Source of the DNA: Spirochaetaceae bacterium
GTDB taxonomy: Bacteria > Spirochaetota > Spirochaetia > SZUA-6 > RPPD01
Length of the DNA stretch: 10,865 nt
Assembly: GCA_003818675.1 (NCBI GenBank)
Contig: RPPD01000029.1
Span: 1-10,865, forward strand
Direction: 5' to 3'
Every line of letters starts with the position of its first letter. Positions within the stretch are counted from its first letter, which is position 1. A program made the translations under genes and the position numbers. Of this stretch, positions 1-6,584 are shown one piece after another. The notes under the pieces are model-generated. The model saw only the letters and a program-made list of their open reading frames with translations, was not told the DNA's origin and did no database searches.

Positions 1-905
1 CTTCCCCTCCAAAAAGGGTTTTTCTCCAGAAACAATTCAAACCCCTCCAGGCGGTTTAATATTCCCTTTGTATAGTCCTGCCTGTCCACGGAAAATATTA
101 CTTTCAATGTCCGGAATTCTTTGTCAAGAAGATCGCGCTCTTTTTTTACAGACGATATATGAGAGGCTCCGGAATATTTTTCAAAATTAATCCCCATTGG
201 AAAGGCGCCAACCCTGGTATACTTGTGCCCAAGATCAACAACCCCCATGTCATGGTTTAACCCCATGATACGCAGAACGCAGCGGAGGAAATAGTGCATG
301 AAATCATAGGTGTGGAAACCCACCAGATCAGCGCCCAGCATGCCGGAAAGGATTTCCTTCCCCCATTTACGCGGCAGCAGGCGGAATATTTCAAAAGTTG
401 GAAACGGTATATGCAGAAACAATCCCACTGGAATCTCCGGCCTCTCCTTCTTGATCATTGCGGCTACAAGAAGGAAATGGTAGTCATGTATCCAAAGCAC
501 ATCACCATCCCGGAGAATCCCCAGCACTTCATCTGCAAAGCGCCTGTTGACCTCACGATAATTTTCCCAGAGCTGTTCATCAAAAACAGTAAGCGACGGG
601 AAATAGTGGAAAAGCGGCCAGAGAGTCTTGTTGCAGAAACCGTGGTAGAACAAATCCATATTTTTTTCTTCCACGAATACAGGATGGGAATTGTATTTTT
701 CATGAAGCAGTTCACGCAAATCTGGTTGATCCGAATAAGGTCCGCCTCCAGGCCATCCCACCCAAAGGTAATCAATATCATTCAAATCTGAAAGCCACGA
801 CTTGATCCCTGTGGCAAGTCCGCCAGCTGACGGTTCAAACACCAGCTTTCCGTTTCCCTCTGTCACAGTGACCTGGAGGCGGTTGGATAATATTATCAGA
901 CGCAA
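1..905 (-). CDS. otsA: Trehalose-6-phosphate synthase (GT20), N-terminal 301 residues, truncated by the window edge
   Basis: Cytoplasmic glycosyltransferase that joins glucose from a nucleotide sugar (usually UDP-glucose) to glucose-6-phosphate to make trehalose-6-phosphate. Translating the minus strand gives an open frame with GT20 landmarks in order: SNRLQVT (residues 7-13), SAGGLATGI (26-34), WVGWPG (48-53), WIHDYHFLLVAAM (138-150), GLFLHIPFPTFEIF (161-174), a GFHTYDF segment (197-203) and RQDYTKGILNR (275-285). R275 and K280 of that last motif match the phosphate-binding Arg/Lys pair known in the family. The start is TTG at 905: an in-frame stop lies at 924-926, and AGGGGG sits six bases upstream of TTG. 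The remaining C-terminal part, and any fused phosphatase (OtsB) domain, is outside the window. The gene follows the GH15 gene by 18 bases, so the two are very probably co-transcribed. Family assignment is secure; the TTG start is likely. Confidence 0.93.
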   Translation of the reverse strand, partial: MRLIILSNRLQVTVTEGNGKLVFEPSAGGLATGIKSWLSDLNDIDYLWVGWPGGGPYSDQPDLRELLHEKYNSHPVFVEEKNMDLFYHGFCNKTLWPLFHYFPSLTVFDEQLWENYREVNRRFADEVLGILRDGDVLWIHDYHFLLVAAMIKKERPEIPVGLFLHIPFPTFEIFRLLPRKWGKEILSGMLGADLVGFHTYDFMHYFLRCVLRIMGLNHDMGVVDLGHKYTRVGAFPMGINFEKYSGASHISSVKKERDLLDKEFRTLKVIFSVDRQDYTKGILNRLEGFELFLEKNPFWRG

Positions 906-923
906 TTCCTGCCCCCTTTTTGC

Positions 924-2726
924 CTATGGGCTTATGAACCGGAATGAGGATTGATCTCCGTCAGCCCTGTTTATCAGCATTGCAGTGTTAATCAATGCGA
1001 GATGTGAATACCCTTGAGGGAAATTTCCAAGAAGCTCACGGGTTTGAAAATCTATGTCCTCGCTTAAAAGACCAAGATGGTTTGTACATGAGAGCATTTT
1101 TTCAAACATCGCCATGGCAGCGGCTTTTTCCCCGATTTTCCAGAGAGCGTCTATCATCCAGAAAGTGCAGATGACAAAGGCAGACTGTGGCGTGCCAAAA
1201 TCATCCTTGTTCCTGTACCTGTAGACAAGACCGTCTTTGCAGAGTTCGCTGCGGCATGCAATAACCGTGCTTTTATATCTTGGGTCGCAGGGTTCGCAGT
1301 ATCCGACACTTTCCAAAAGCAGAAGCGAAGCGTCCAGATCAGATGAACCGTAGGATTGTGTATAAGCCTGCTTTTCCCTGTTCCACCCAAGCTCCTCTAT
1401 GTCCGCCCTGATTGCTTCCCGTAATGCTATCCAGGGTTGTATGAAATCCTGCCGCCCAAGAAGCCTTGCGAGCGCAACTCCCCGGTCCGCAGCAACCCAT
1501 GAAAGAACCTTGGAAAAAACAAAATGCCTTTTCCCCTTGCGGATTTCCCAGATGCCGCGGTCTGGCTTGTGCCAGTTGTCCTCCACAGTATTCATGATAT
1601 AGCGGGCTGTTGTCCAAAGCTCCTCGCTCTCAGGTAAAGTCGTGGGGAAATGCACAAAGCTTGTATAGATCACATCCATCAGGATGCCGTAAATGTCATT
1701 CTGCTTCTGGGTGTACGCTGCGTTCCCTATTCGTACCGGCCGCGAGTTCATGTATCCTGCCAGGTGTTCCAGGGTTTCTTCTGTCAGGTCCTTTTCGCCG
1801 CGCACACCGTAGAGTATCTGGATGGTATCAGCCTTGCGTGTCATTGTATTTAAAAGAAAGCGCAGGAATTTCCTGACGCTGTTACGGTGCCGGAGGTCCC
1901 ATAGCACATTGATGATCATTGAGGCATCACGCACCCAGCAATAGCGGTAATCCCAGTTCCGCTCTCCGCCCGGATGTTCAGGGAGGGATGTGGTTACAGC
2001 GGCGATGACAGCGCCTGTTTTCTGGTATGTGAGAAGCTTGAGCACGAGCGCGCTTCTGACAATTTCTTTGTCATAGTTTCCAAAAGGACCGCTGCGGCTT
2101 ACCCAGTTGAGCCAGTAAACCCTGGTGCGTTCCATTTCCGCAAATACACGCTCTGTGTCTACTGGTACAAGTTTCTGATGATAGCTCACAAGGATAAACG
2201 AGTCATGCACAAGCGTGACAGGTTTTTCCTCTATCAGGGCTTCATGCGGAAGGTTTGAGTAGGTATAGACTGAATGGTAGTCTCCCTTATCCGTCCAGCT
2301 CTTGATGTACTCGCCAAAATCCATGGAGACAGTGGCAAACCTGGCGTAGTTGAGCATGGGTTTATAGCGTATTGTGACAACAGGTTCACCAGAGATTACG
2401 CGGATATACCTGTAGAGTTCCGGGGCGAGGCACCAGGAATCTTCTATGGTGTACACAGGCATGAAATCCAGCACTTCAAAGTCCCCCCGCTTTGTTGAAA
2501 AGCGTGTGGAGAGTACATTCGTCCTGTCAAGATAGGATTGATTGACTACCGCGCCCGGTTCTGCAAGTATGGCGAGTTCTCCTCCCTTTTCTTCATCAAG
2601 TATTTTTGCAAATATGGAAGGCGAGTCAAAATCAGGCAGGCAGCTCCAGACAACCGAACCATCCCGGCTCACTAAAGCCGCACTGCGGCAGTTCCCGATT
2701 ATTCCCAGGTCAGAAATACGAATCAT
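924..2726 (-). CDS. Glycoside hydrolase family 15 protein (glucoamylase/trehalase-like)
   Basis: Predicted inverting alpha-glucosidase of 600 residues, the usual length for the bacterial two-domain GH15 group. The N-terminal beta-sandwich opens with SRDGSVVWSCLPDFDSP (20-36), which matches the common 'dGSIDWLCLPRFDSP' signature. The (alpha/alpha)6 barrel has RNWDYRYCWVRDAS (256-269), NSRPVRIGNAA (327-337), GIWEIR (391-396, E394), SYGSSDLDASLLLL (458-471) and LGLLSEDID (551-559, E556), then LGNFPQGYSHLALINTA (566-582). E394 and E556 lie where GH15 enzymes carry the general acid and general base. There is no signal peptide, so it should act in the cytoplasm. GH15 members include glucoamylases and also trehalases (mycobacterial and Thermoplasma examples); the adjacent otsA favours trehalose or a related alpha-glucan, but substrate cannot be read from sequence. 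The start ATG at 2726 is preceded by a weak GGGGGT ribosome site and fits the family N-terminus. Confidence 0.93.
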   Translation of the reverse strand: MIRISDLGIIGNCRSAALVSRDGSVVWSCLPDFDSPSIFAKILDEEKGGELAILAEPGAVVNQSYLDRTNVLSTRFSTKRGDFEVLDFMPVYTIEDSWCLAPELYRYIRVISGEPVVTIRYKPMLNYARFATVSMDFGEYIKSWTDKGDYHSVYTYSNLPHEALIEEKPVTLVHDSFILVSYHQKLVPVDTERVFAEMERTRVYWLNWVSRSGPFGNYDKEIVRSALVLKLLTYQKTGAVIAAVTTSLPEHPGGERNWDYRYCWVRDASMIINVLWDLRHRNSVRKFLRFLLNTMTRKADTIQILYGVRGEKDLTEETLEHLAGYMNSRPVRIGNAAYTQKQNDIYGILMDVIYTSFVHFPTTLPESEELWTTARYIMNTVEDNWHKPDRGIWEIRKGKRHFVFSKVLSWVAADRGVALARLLGRQDFIQPWIALREAIRADIEELGWNREKQAYTQSYGSSDLDASLLLLESVGYCEPCDPRYKSTVIACRSELCKDGLVYRYRNKDDFGTPQSAFVICTFWMIDALWKIGEKAAAMAMFEKMLSCTNHLGLLSEDIDFQTRELLGNFPQGYSHLALINTAMLINRADGDQSSFRFISP

Positions 2727-2759
2727 TTGACCCCCAACCGGAAAAATATGTGTGAATCA

Positions 2760-2788
2760 AATATTTCTTCTTGTTACACTGATTACAA
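2760..2788 (-). promoter_or_regulatory. Possible sigma70-type promoter for the GH15-otsA operon
   Basis: On the minus strand a TTGTAA -35 (2783-2788) is separated by 17 bases from an AATATT -10 (2760-2765), each matching consensus at four of six positions. It lies in the 94-base gap between the membrane-protein stop and the GH15 start. The match is modest and the gap is AT-rich, so chance is a real alternative. I saw no clear terminator hairpin in this gap, so read-through from the membrane-protein gene is also possible. Confidence 0.3.
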
Positions 2789-2820
2789 TCATACCTAAAT
2801 CCACCACAGGAACTGACTTG

Positions 2821-3729
2821 TCATTCGTTGAAGTTAACGTGTTCCTTCAGGAAACTCAGATAAAAAAATGAATACAGACACATGAAGAGATTAAAAAGAT
2901 AAGCGGCAATCGCAGATATAATTACGACGGCAAATATCATCTGCAGAATCCCGAAGATAATTGCAACAGCATTACCGCTTGCCATGTATTGTGCAAATTC
3001 CCCCCCTACATTCCCAAAGCCTTCAGTTATCCGGCTTAAATCAGGCAGGAATATATTTCCTGAACCAACAAGGGGTTGGCCGGCAAAACCAAATGCAGTG
3101 TTAATCAGAAGAAACACAACAAGGACAAGCAGGATCACTGCAAGCTGGGTCACAAGAACCCGCAGGAACTGCTGTTTGATCATCTTTACAACTGACTTGA
3201 TTGAGCCTATGGCGCCCTTCTTCTGGTCAATCATGATGGGAAGAAATATACCTACACCCAGAATAAGAAGTAAGGCAATTATCATATTGATAATGAAAAA
3301 TGGCGAGCCCAGTATTGAAGACAGCGCGAAATTCCCCTCAATTGACTCGATCTCTTTTATTCCGTTGAAGATCAGATATTCCACAAAAACAGTTCCTGCA
3401 AAAATCACTGGCAGTAGAAGCACCTGAATCTGCTGAGCGTTGAATGCTTTTCCAGCCTCAGAGTGCGGCACAGTCTTGTTGTCACGAAGTTCAGCTATGG
3501 CCATGTAATTGAGAATATAGGCAGACCTAAAGAAGCAATACAGCAAAAAAAGAGCGCCTGCTATAGTAAAAAAACCTATGATAAAAGGTACTTTTGTCAG
3601 TCCGCCAATGACCACCATGAAAACCATACCAGCCATCCCGATCAACAGGTGCAGAAAAGCTGAAATATTGGGGACAGACTTGAGGCTTAGGGAAAAGCCC
3701 TTTCCAAGAGTATCCAGTGAGAGCTTCAT
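2821..3729 (-). CDS. Six-helix integral membrane protein of unknown function
   Basis: I do not recognise a family with confidence. The 302-residue product is strongly hydrophobic, with likely membrane segments near 21-44, 47-70, 101-121, 143-167, 188-212 and 254-290 (the last may be one long or two short helices). A short amphipathic N-terminus (1-20) precedes the first helix. The loop 168-187 is basic (DQKKG, KSVVKMIKQQ), and 213-253 is a Gly/Pro-rich extramembrane stretch. The rhythm of a long helix, a basic amphipathic 'IGSIKSVVKMIKQQFLR' segment and another long helix recalls membrane domains seen beside glycerophosphodiester phosphodiesterases and in YciC-like proteins, but this is only an impression. 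No catalytic motif is visible. The start ATG at 3729 has an excellent AGGAGGT site six bases upstream. Transcription probably begins at the promoter at 3801-3829, leaving a leader of about 65 bases. Confidence 0.85.
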   Translation of the reverse strand: MKLSLDTLGKGFSLSLKSVPNISAFLHLLIGMAGMVFMVVIGGLTKVPFIIGFFTIAGALFLLYCFFRSAYILNYMAIAELRDNKTVPHSEAGKAFNAQQIQVLLLPVIFAGTVFVEYLIFNGIKEIESIEGNFALSSILGSPFFIINMIIALLLILGVGIFLPIMIDQKKGAIGSIKSVVKMIKQQFLRVLVTQLAVILLVLVVFLLINTAFGFAGQPLVGSGNIFLPDLSRITEGFGNVGGEFAQYMASGNAVAIIFGILQMIFAVVIISAIAAYLFNLFMCLYSFFYLSFLKEHVNFNE

Positions 3730-3757
3730 TGCTCCACCTCCTTTTTTATGATTTTGT

Positions 3758-3770
3758 CGGATTTGATCCG
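3758..3770 (-). other. Small leader hairpin upstream of the membrane-protein start
   Basis: CGGAT (3758-3762) and ATCCG (3766-3770) are perfect reverse complements around a three-base loop. In the minus-strand transcript this small hairpin would sit about 15 bases before the AGGAGG ribosome site. It could be incidental; there is no T-run to make it a terminator. Confidence 0.25.
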
Positions 3771-3800
3771 TCCAGCAACAACGGTCATCCGAACAATAAC

Positions 3801-3829
3801 AGTCTACGCTTCCATGGAAGCGATGTCAA
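3801..3829 (-). promoter_or_regulatory. Strong sigma70-type promoter for the membrane-protein gene, with palindrome-filled spacer
   Basis: Minus strand: a perfect TTGACA -35 (3824-3829), a 17-base spacer (3807-3823) and a TAGACT -10 (3801-3806, four of six). The predicted transcription start is near 3794, about 65 bases before the ATG at 3729. Sixteen of the 17 spacer bases form a perfect palindrome (3807-3822). A dimeric regulator bound there would occlude RNA polymerase. The promoter call rests on consensus matching only. Confidence 0.6.
3807..3822. repeat. 16-bp perfect palindrome, candidate operator
   Basis: CGCTTCCATGGAAGCG reads identically on both strands. The next flanking bases (A/A and T/T) break the symmetry. 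It exactly occupies the spacer between the -35 and -10 of the promoter at 3801-3829, which is where repressor operators commonly lie. It has no loop, so it is better explained as a protein-binding site than as an RNA hairpin. Confidence 0.55.
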
Positions 3830-3856
3830 ACACATTACGTCTGGAAGGCAATATAA

Positions 3857-3875
3857 GTGATTTGAGAAAAATCAC
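3857..3875. repeat. Inverted repeat GTGATTT-N5-AAATCAC in the divergent region
   Basis: Two perfect 7-bp arms (3857-3863 and 3869-3875) surround five bases. It lies between the divergent membrane-protein and CAP-protein genes, about 97 bases upstream of the CAP start. The overlapping 12-base word GAAAAATCACGG (3866-3877) recurs at 9182-9193 in the other divergent region, where it also forms part of an inverted repeat. It may be an operator; AT-rich chance symmetry is possible. Confidence 0.35.
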
Positions 3876-3894
3876 GGGAAGCGGGACAGCATGG

Positions 3895-3920
3895 ACAGGA
3901 ATCAATTTTATCCTGTTTTT
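3895..3920 (+). other. Hairpin with short T-tract upstream of the CAP gene
   Basis: ACAGGA (3895-3900) and TCCTGT (3911-3916) are reverse complements around a 10-base loop, followed by four further T residues. It resembles a weak intrinsic terminator, but no plus-strand gene ends before it, so if it is real it would act in the leader of the CAP transcript. The stem is only six pairs; low confidence. Confidence 0.2.
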
Positions 3921-3971
3921 CTCTCCTTGATTTTCCAAATGAATGGGTTACATTATAGAGAGGGGGCTGTC

Positions 3972-4811
3972 ATGAAGCTGATACATGCTTTGGAGAGTAC
4001 AGGCAGAAAAAGTGTTTTTAGTATTACAGTAAAAATTGCGTACACTGCGACGTTTATCTTCATGGCGGCATGCATAGGCTTTGCCGATCCCGGACCCAAG
4101 CCGGGAAACAGCCAGAACATTTCGCCAACTGCACAATCCGGGTCTGTTGGCTGGAAAGCCGAATATTACAGCACCACTTCACAGGAGAATTTCCGGGAAA
4201 ATCCCCTTTTCCTCGAGCCAATCAATTTCAATAAGATTGATTATCCAAGACTCCACGCTGCAATCTATTTTGTTACAAACGAGATACGTGTTAAAAATCG
4301 CCTTGCCACACTCCCGCATTCTCCAAATCTGGAAATTGCAGCGTACAACCATTCAAAGCGCATGGCCGAAAAGGGCTTTTTCAGCCATCAGGACAGCACG
4401 GACAGACAAAGATACAATCCTGCTGACCGGGCAAAGCTTGCCGGCATTACAAACCCGTTTATTGCGGAGAATATTGCAGAAGCATTCGGCATTCAATACA
4501 CAGCGGGAAAATCAGTCTTCCCTCTGTCAACAACCGGCAAGTTCAGCTACTCCTACAATGGCAGGCCTATTCTTCCACACACTTATCTGGCTTTTGCAGA
4601 CGAGGTCCTGAAGATGTGGATGAACTCCTCAGGCCACAGGGCGAATATCCTGTCAAAAAACAATGTCCAGTTGGGGTGCGGCGCTTATTTTTACAGGGAT
4701 AAAAAGTTTTACGACATGCCCATGTTCAAAGCCACACAAAATTTTCAATGGTATTCAGAAATCAAAACCGGAACACCTGCTGATACCGGCCCCGGCGTGT
4801 CCCGGCAATAA
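3972..4811 (+). CDS. CAP/SCP-domain (PR-1-like) secreted or lipid-anchored protein
   Basis: A 279-residue exported protein. The N-terminus has basic residues (R12, K13, K21), then a hydrophobic core IAYTATFIFMAACIGFA (22-38). Either signal peptidase I cuts near A38, or FMAAC serves as a relaxed lipobox with C34 lipidated. The CAP domain spans about 95-262 and keeps the family's cavity residues: FSHQD (H139), AENIAEAFG (E166) and SSGHRANIL (H222), followed by LGCGAYF. Between E166 and H222 there are about 56 residues, including a Ser/Thr/Tyr/Gly-rich stretch (177-201); this looks longer than is typical for bacterial CAP proteins. I chose ATG 3972 because GAGAGGGGG lies just upstream and a signal peptide begins there; the frame is open further upstream to an ATG at 3891 with no ribosome site. 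CAP proteins bind lipids or ligands or act outside the cell; the specific role is unknown. It stands alone on the plus strand and converges with the rhomboid gene 43 bases away. Confidence 0.9.
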   Translation: MKLIHALESTGRKSVFSITVKIAYTATFIFMAACIGFADPGPKPGNSQNISPTAQSGSVGWKAEYYSTTSQENFRENPLFLEPINFNKIDYPRLHAAIYFVTNEIRVKNRLATLPHSPNLEIAAYNHSKRMAEKGFFSHQDSTDRQRYNPADRAKLAGITNPFIAENIAEAFGIQYTAGKSVFPLSTTGKFSYSYNGRPILPHTYLAFADEVLKMWMNSSGHRANILSKNNVQLGCGAYFYRDKKFYDMPMFKATQNFQWYSEIKTGTPADTGPGVSRQ

Positions 4812-4854
4812 ACAATAAATACCTCACGTCCAAGGAATGCATCGAAACTCCAGA

Positions 4855-5472
4855 TCAGGTGTTTGTGTAGGAGACGTTTGTACCCGCGGGTTTTTCAGGG
4901 GTCGTTTCCTTCTGTTTTTTCTCATGCGCAAACAGGAAGCCGAAAAAGCCGCCGAATAGTCCGCCTAAGAGATGGGCTATCTCGTTTATGTTGTTTTTTT
5001 CAAACAGCATGGAAAAGATTTCCTTTGTCACAAAGACCGCGATCACGGCGATGAGCGTGAGGGGAATCTCGCCCTTGCGTACATTGGTGATGGAGATGAG
5101 CAGAATAAGCATGAAGACAATTCCGCTCGCGCCGAGCGAGGGATCAGGCAGGAAGAACACATTAAAAAGACCAGAGGCCACGGCGGTAATGACCATCATG
5201 ATGAAAATGCGCACGGAGCCGTACTTTTCCTCGAGTACTGGGCCTATTAGGAGCATGAACGACATGTTGCCGATGAGGTGTTCCCAGCTCCCGTGGCCGA
5301 TCGTGTAGGAGATCAGGCGGAGCAGGTCCAATGAAAAAAAGTTGAACGGGTATGTACTCCCGGGCACAACAAAGTTGGACATGAAATCCGGGATTACCTG
5401 GGAAATTGCAAGAATGACGGTGCTGGCCAGGGCGAACGTGAGCGTTACTGGCGCATTGTACCTTATTTTCAT
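4855..5472 (-). CDS. Rhomboid-family intramembrane serine protease
   Basis: A compact rhomboid of 205 residues with about six membrane segments. The family landmarks are present: HGSWEHLIGNMSFML (60-74; H65 and N69 correspond to the conserved HxxxN-type segment that forms the oxyanion side), SLGASGIVF with nucleophile S116 in GASG (112-120), and NEIAHLLGGLFGG with catalytic H167 (163-175). The acidic E81-E82 and K83 after helix 2 also fit the family. The C-terminus (184-205) is a charged, Lys/Glu/Pro-rich cytosolic tail with no domain. Rhomboids cut transmembrane substrates near the outer membrane leaflet; the substrate here is unknown. The start ATG at 5472 overlaps the stop of the upstream carboxypeptidase gene (ATGA), and AGGAGG lies inside that gene's end, so the two are translationally coupled. 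Synonymous positions look richer in G/C than in neighbouring genes. Confidence 0.93.
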   Translation of the reverse strand: MKIRYNAPVTLTFALASTVILAISQVIPDFMSNFVVPGSTYPFNFFSLDLLRLISYTIGHGSWEHLIGNMSFMLLIGPVLEEKYGSVRIFIMMVITAVASGLFNVFFLPDPSLGASGIVFMLILLISITNVRKGEIPLTLIAVIAVFVTKEIFSMLFEKNNINEIAHLLGGLFGGFFGFLFAHEKKQKETTPEKPAGTNVSYTNT

Positions 5473-6440
5473 GGATCCTCCTTGTTGACTGTAAGCAATT
5501 CCAGCGTGATGGGCTTTGGAACAGTGCTCTGTATTGCCTTGCTCAGACTGGAGTTTGCCTGAAGCTGCTGTTCATGTCCGGGCTCTGCGGCCCCAGGAAT
5601 CGGAGTTGTCCCATTTTCCCGTTTGTTCTCCTGCCTGAACTGTTCCAGCTCACGGATCAAGACAGACGGGACCATGCCCTTCTCGTGTATTATCATGGCG
5701 AGCTCATGGCCTACATACCTGAAATGCCACGGCTCATGTATGTATCCGGTGATTGGCTCGCTTTCCAAAGGATATGACATGACGAATCCATATTCAAACG
5801 CGTGGGCGGCGAGCCATATGCCGGCATCAGACTTGCCAAAGTCAACAAAGACATCGCCCTTGAAATCAGTGGCGGAAATGTCAAAGGTGGTACCAAGCTG
5901 GTGCTCACTATGGCCGGGCCTGGCAGAGGACCTGTCAGCCTCGGCCCTGCCCAGTTTCTCCACCCAGTAATTGTAGGTCTGGCGCTGTGTTTCAAACGAG
6001 CGGTAGGCCGAAAAGATATAAAAAGTATGGCCTTCTATTTTAGCATCATCAAACATCATCCGCAGGTCCTGCGTGACAATCCTGCGGCCAAGCTGGTCAT
6101 TGGACTTTGTCTTTATCCCGTGGTAAGAGAGCACAACGAGGTCAGGTGGAACATAATCTCCTGCAAGAGCGGTTTCTCGGTCTACTACCAGAAGTATGCC
6201 TGCAGGATCCGCAAACCACTCCGAATCTTCAAAGGGGAATTTCACCGGAATGCCGGCGACCATGTTGCCTGACTGGCCCGTGATGGATGGTGCAAAACCC
6301 GGGGTCTTTTCAGGAGAAGACACCCCGGCAATGCCAAATGCGACCGCTGTCGCGGCCGTGGCTGCAAACAGGAACGTGATGGCAATTATGGTCCTGGGAT
6401 TACGCGTCCTGCGAGGTATTTTCTGTTTGCCTGGAATCAT
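5469..6440 (-). CDS. VanY-type D-alanyl-D-alanine carboxypeptidase (peptidase M15B), membrane-anchored
   Basis: Predicted zinc peptidase that removes the terminal D-Ala from peptidoglycan stem peptides outside the cytoplasmic membrane. It has 323 residues: a basic N-terminus (KIPRRTRNPR, 7-16), one membrane anchor (about 18-40), a linker, and the M15 domain (about 85-255). Motifs in order are SAYRSFETQ (144-152), SEHQLGTTFDIS (178-189; zinc ligands H180 and D187) and EPWHFRYVG (236-244; catalytic E236, zinc ligand H239). All expected ligands are intact. A C-terminal extension (262-323) rich in Gln, Glu and Pro has no recognisable domain. The start ATG at 6440 has GAGAGGGG upstream, and a good promoter lies at 6470-6498. 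It is the first gene of a two-gene operon with the rhomboid. VanY-like enzymes serve either glycopeptide resistance or routine wall trimming; no van regulatory genes are present here, so wall remodelling is more likely. Confidence 0.92.
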   Translation of the reverse strand: MIPGKQKIPRRTRNPRTIIAITFLFAATAATAVAFGIAGVSSPEKTPGFAPSITGQSGNMVAGIPVKFPFEDSEWFADPAGILLVVDRETALAGDYVPPDLVVLSYHGIKTKSNDQLGRRIVTQDLRMMFDDAKIEGHTFYIFSAYRSFETQRQTYNYWVEKLGRAEADRSSARPGHSEHQLGTTFDISATDFKGDVFVDFGKSDAGIWLAAHAFEYGFVMSYPLESEPITGYIHEPWHFRYVGHELAMIIHEKGMVPSVLIRELEQFRQENKRENGTTPIPGAAEPGHEQQLQANSSLSKAIQSTVPKPITLELLTVNKEDP

Positions 6441-6469
6441 TCCATCCCCTCTCCATGATGAGGTTTATA

Positions 6470-6498
6470 ATTCTATATCATTGACTGTTTCTTATCAA
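6470..6498 (-). promoter_or_regulatory. Sigma70-type promoter for the carboxypeptidase-rhomboid operon
   Basis: Minus strand: a TTGATA -35 (6493-6498, five of six), a 17-base spacer and a TAGAAT -10 (6470-6475, five of six). The predicted start near 6463 leaves a leader of about 22 bases that contains the ribosome site for the ATG at 6440. Spacing and match are both good. It overlaps the opposite-strand promoter at 6481-6509. Confidence 0.65.
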
Positions 6499-6509
6499 CA
6501 GCAGATATT
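6481..6509 (+). promoter_or_regulatory. Sigma70-type promoter for the M50 protease gene
   Basis: Plus strand: a TTGACT -35 (6481-6486, five of six), a 17-base spacer and a GATATT -10 (6504-6509, four of six). The predicted start near 6516 gives a leader of about 69 bases to the ATG at 6585. It interleaves with the divergent promoter for the carboxypeptidase, so both cannot be occupied by polymerase at once. Confidence 0.5.
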
Positions 6510-6584
6510 TTTTCTGCCATCAAGCGGTATCTCCATATAATCCGCTCCTTGATTCTTACCCGTAAAGAATCTATAGTGCATAGC

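Noticed and set aside
294..791. Open plus-strand frame of 165 codons opposite otsA
   Set aside because: The minus strand here encodes an unmistakable GT20 trehalose-6-phosphate synthase; the plus frame has no family features and is its shadow.
2984..3427. Plus-strand open frame opposite the membrane-protein gene
   Set aside because: Antisense shadow; its composition simply reflects the hydrophobic codons on the opposite strand, and it lacks a ribosome site.
3748..3930. Open plus-strand frame of 60 codons in the divergent region
   Set aside because: No ribosome site, no recognisable protein, and it overlaps the minus-strand promoter and palindrome.
3927..3956. TTGATT/CATTAT promoter-like pair before the CAP gene
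   Set aside because: With an 18-base spacer the start would fall near 3963, inside the ribosome-binding site, which is too close for the ATG at 3972.
4812..4854. Terminator between the convergent CAP and rhomboid genes
   Set aside because: I found no convincing stem followed by T residues in these 43 bases.
5802..6272. Plus-strand open frame of 156 codons opposite the carboxypeptidase
   Set aside because: The minus strand carries intact M15 zinc motifs; the plus frame has no supporting features.
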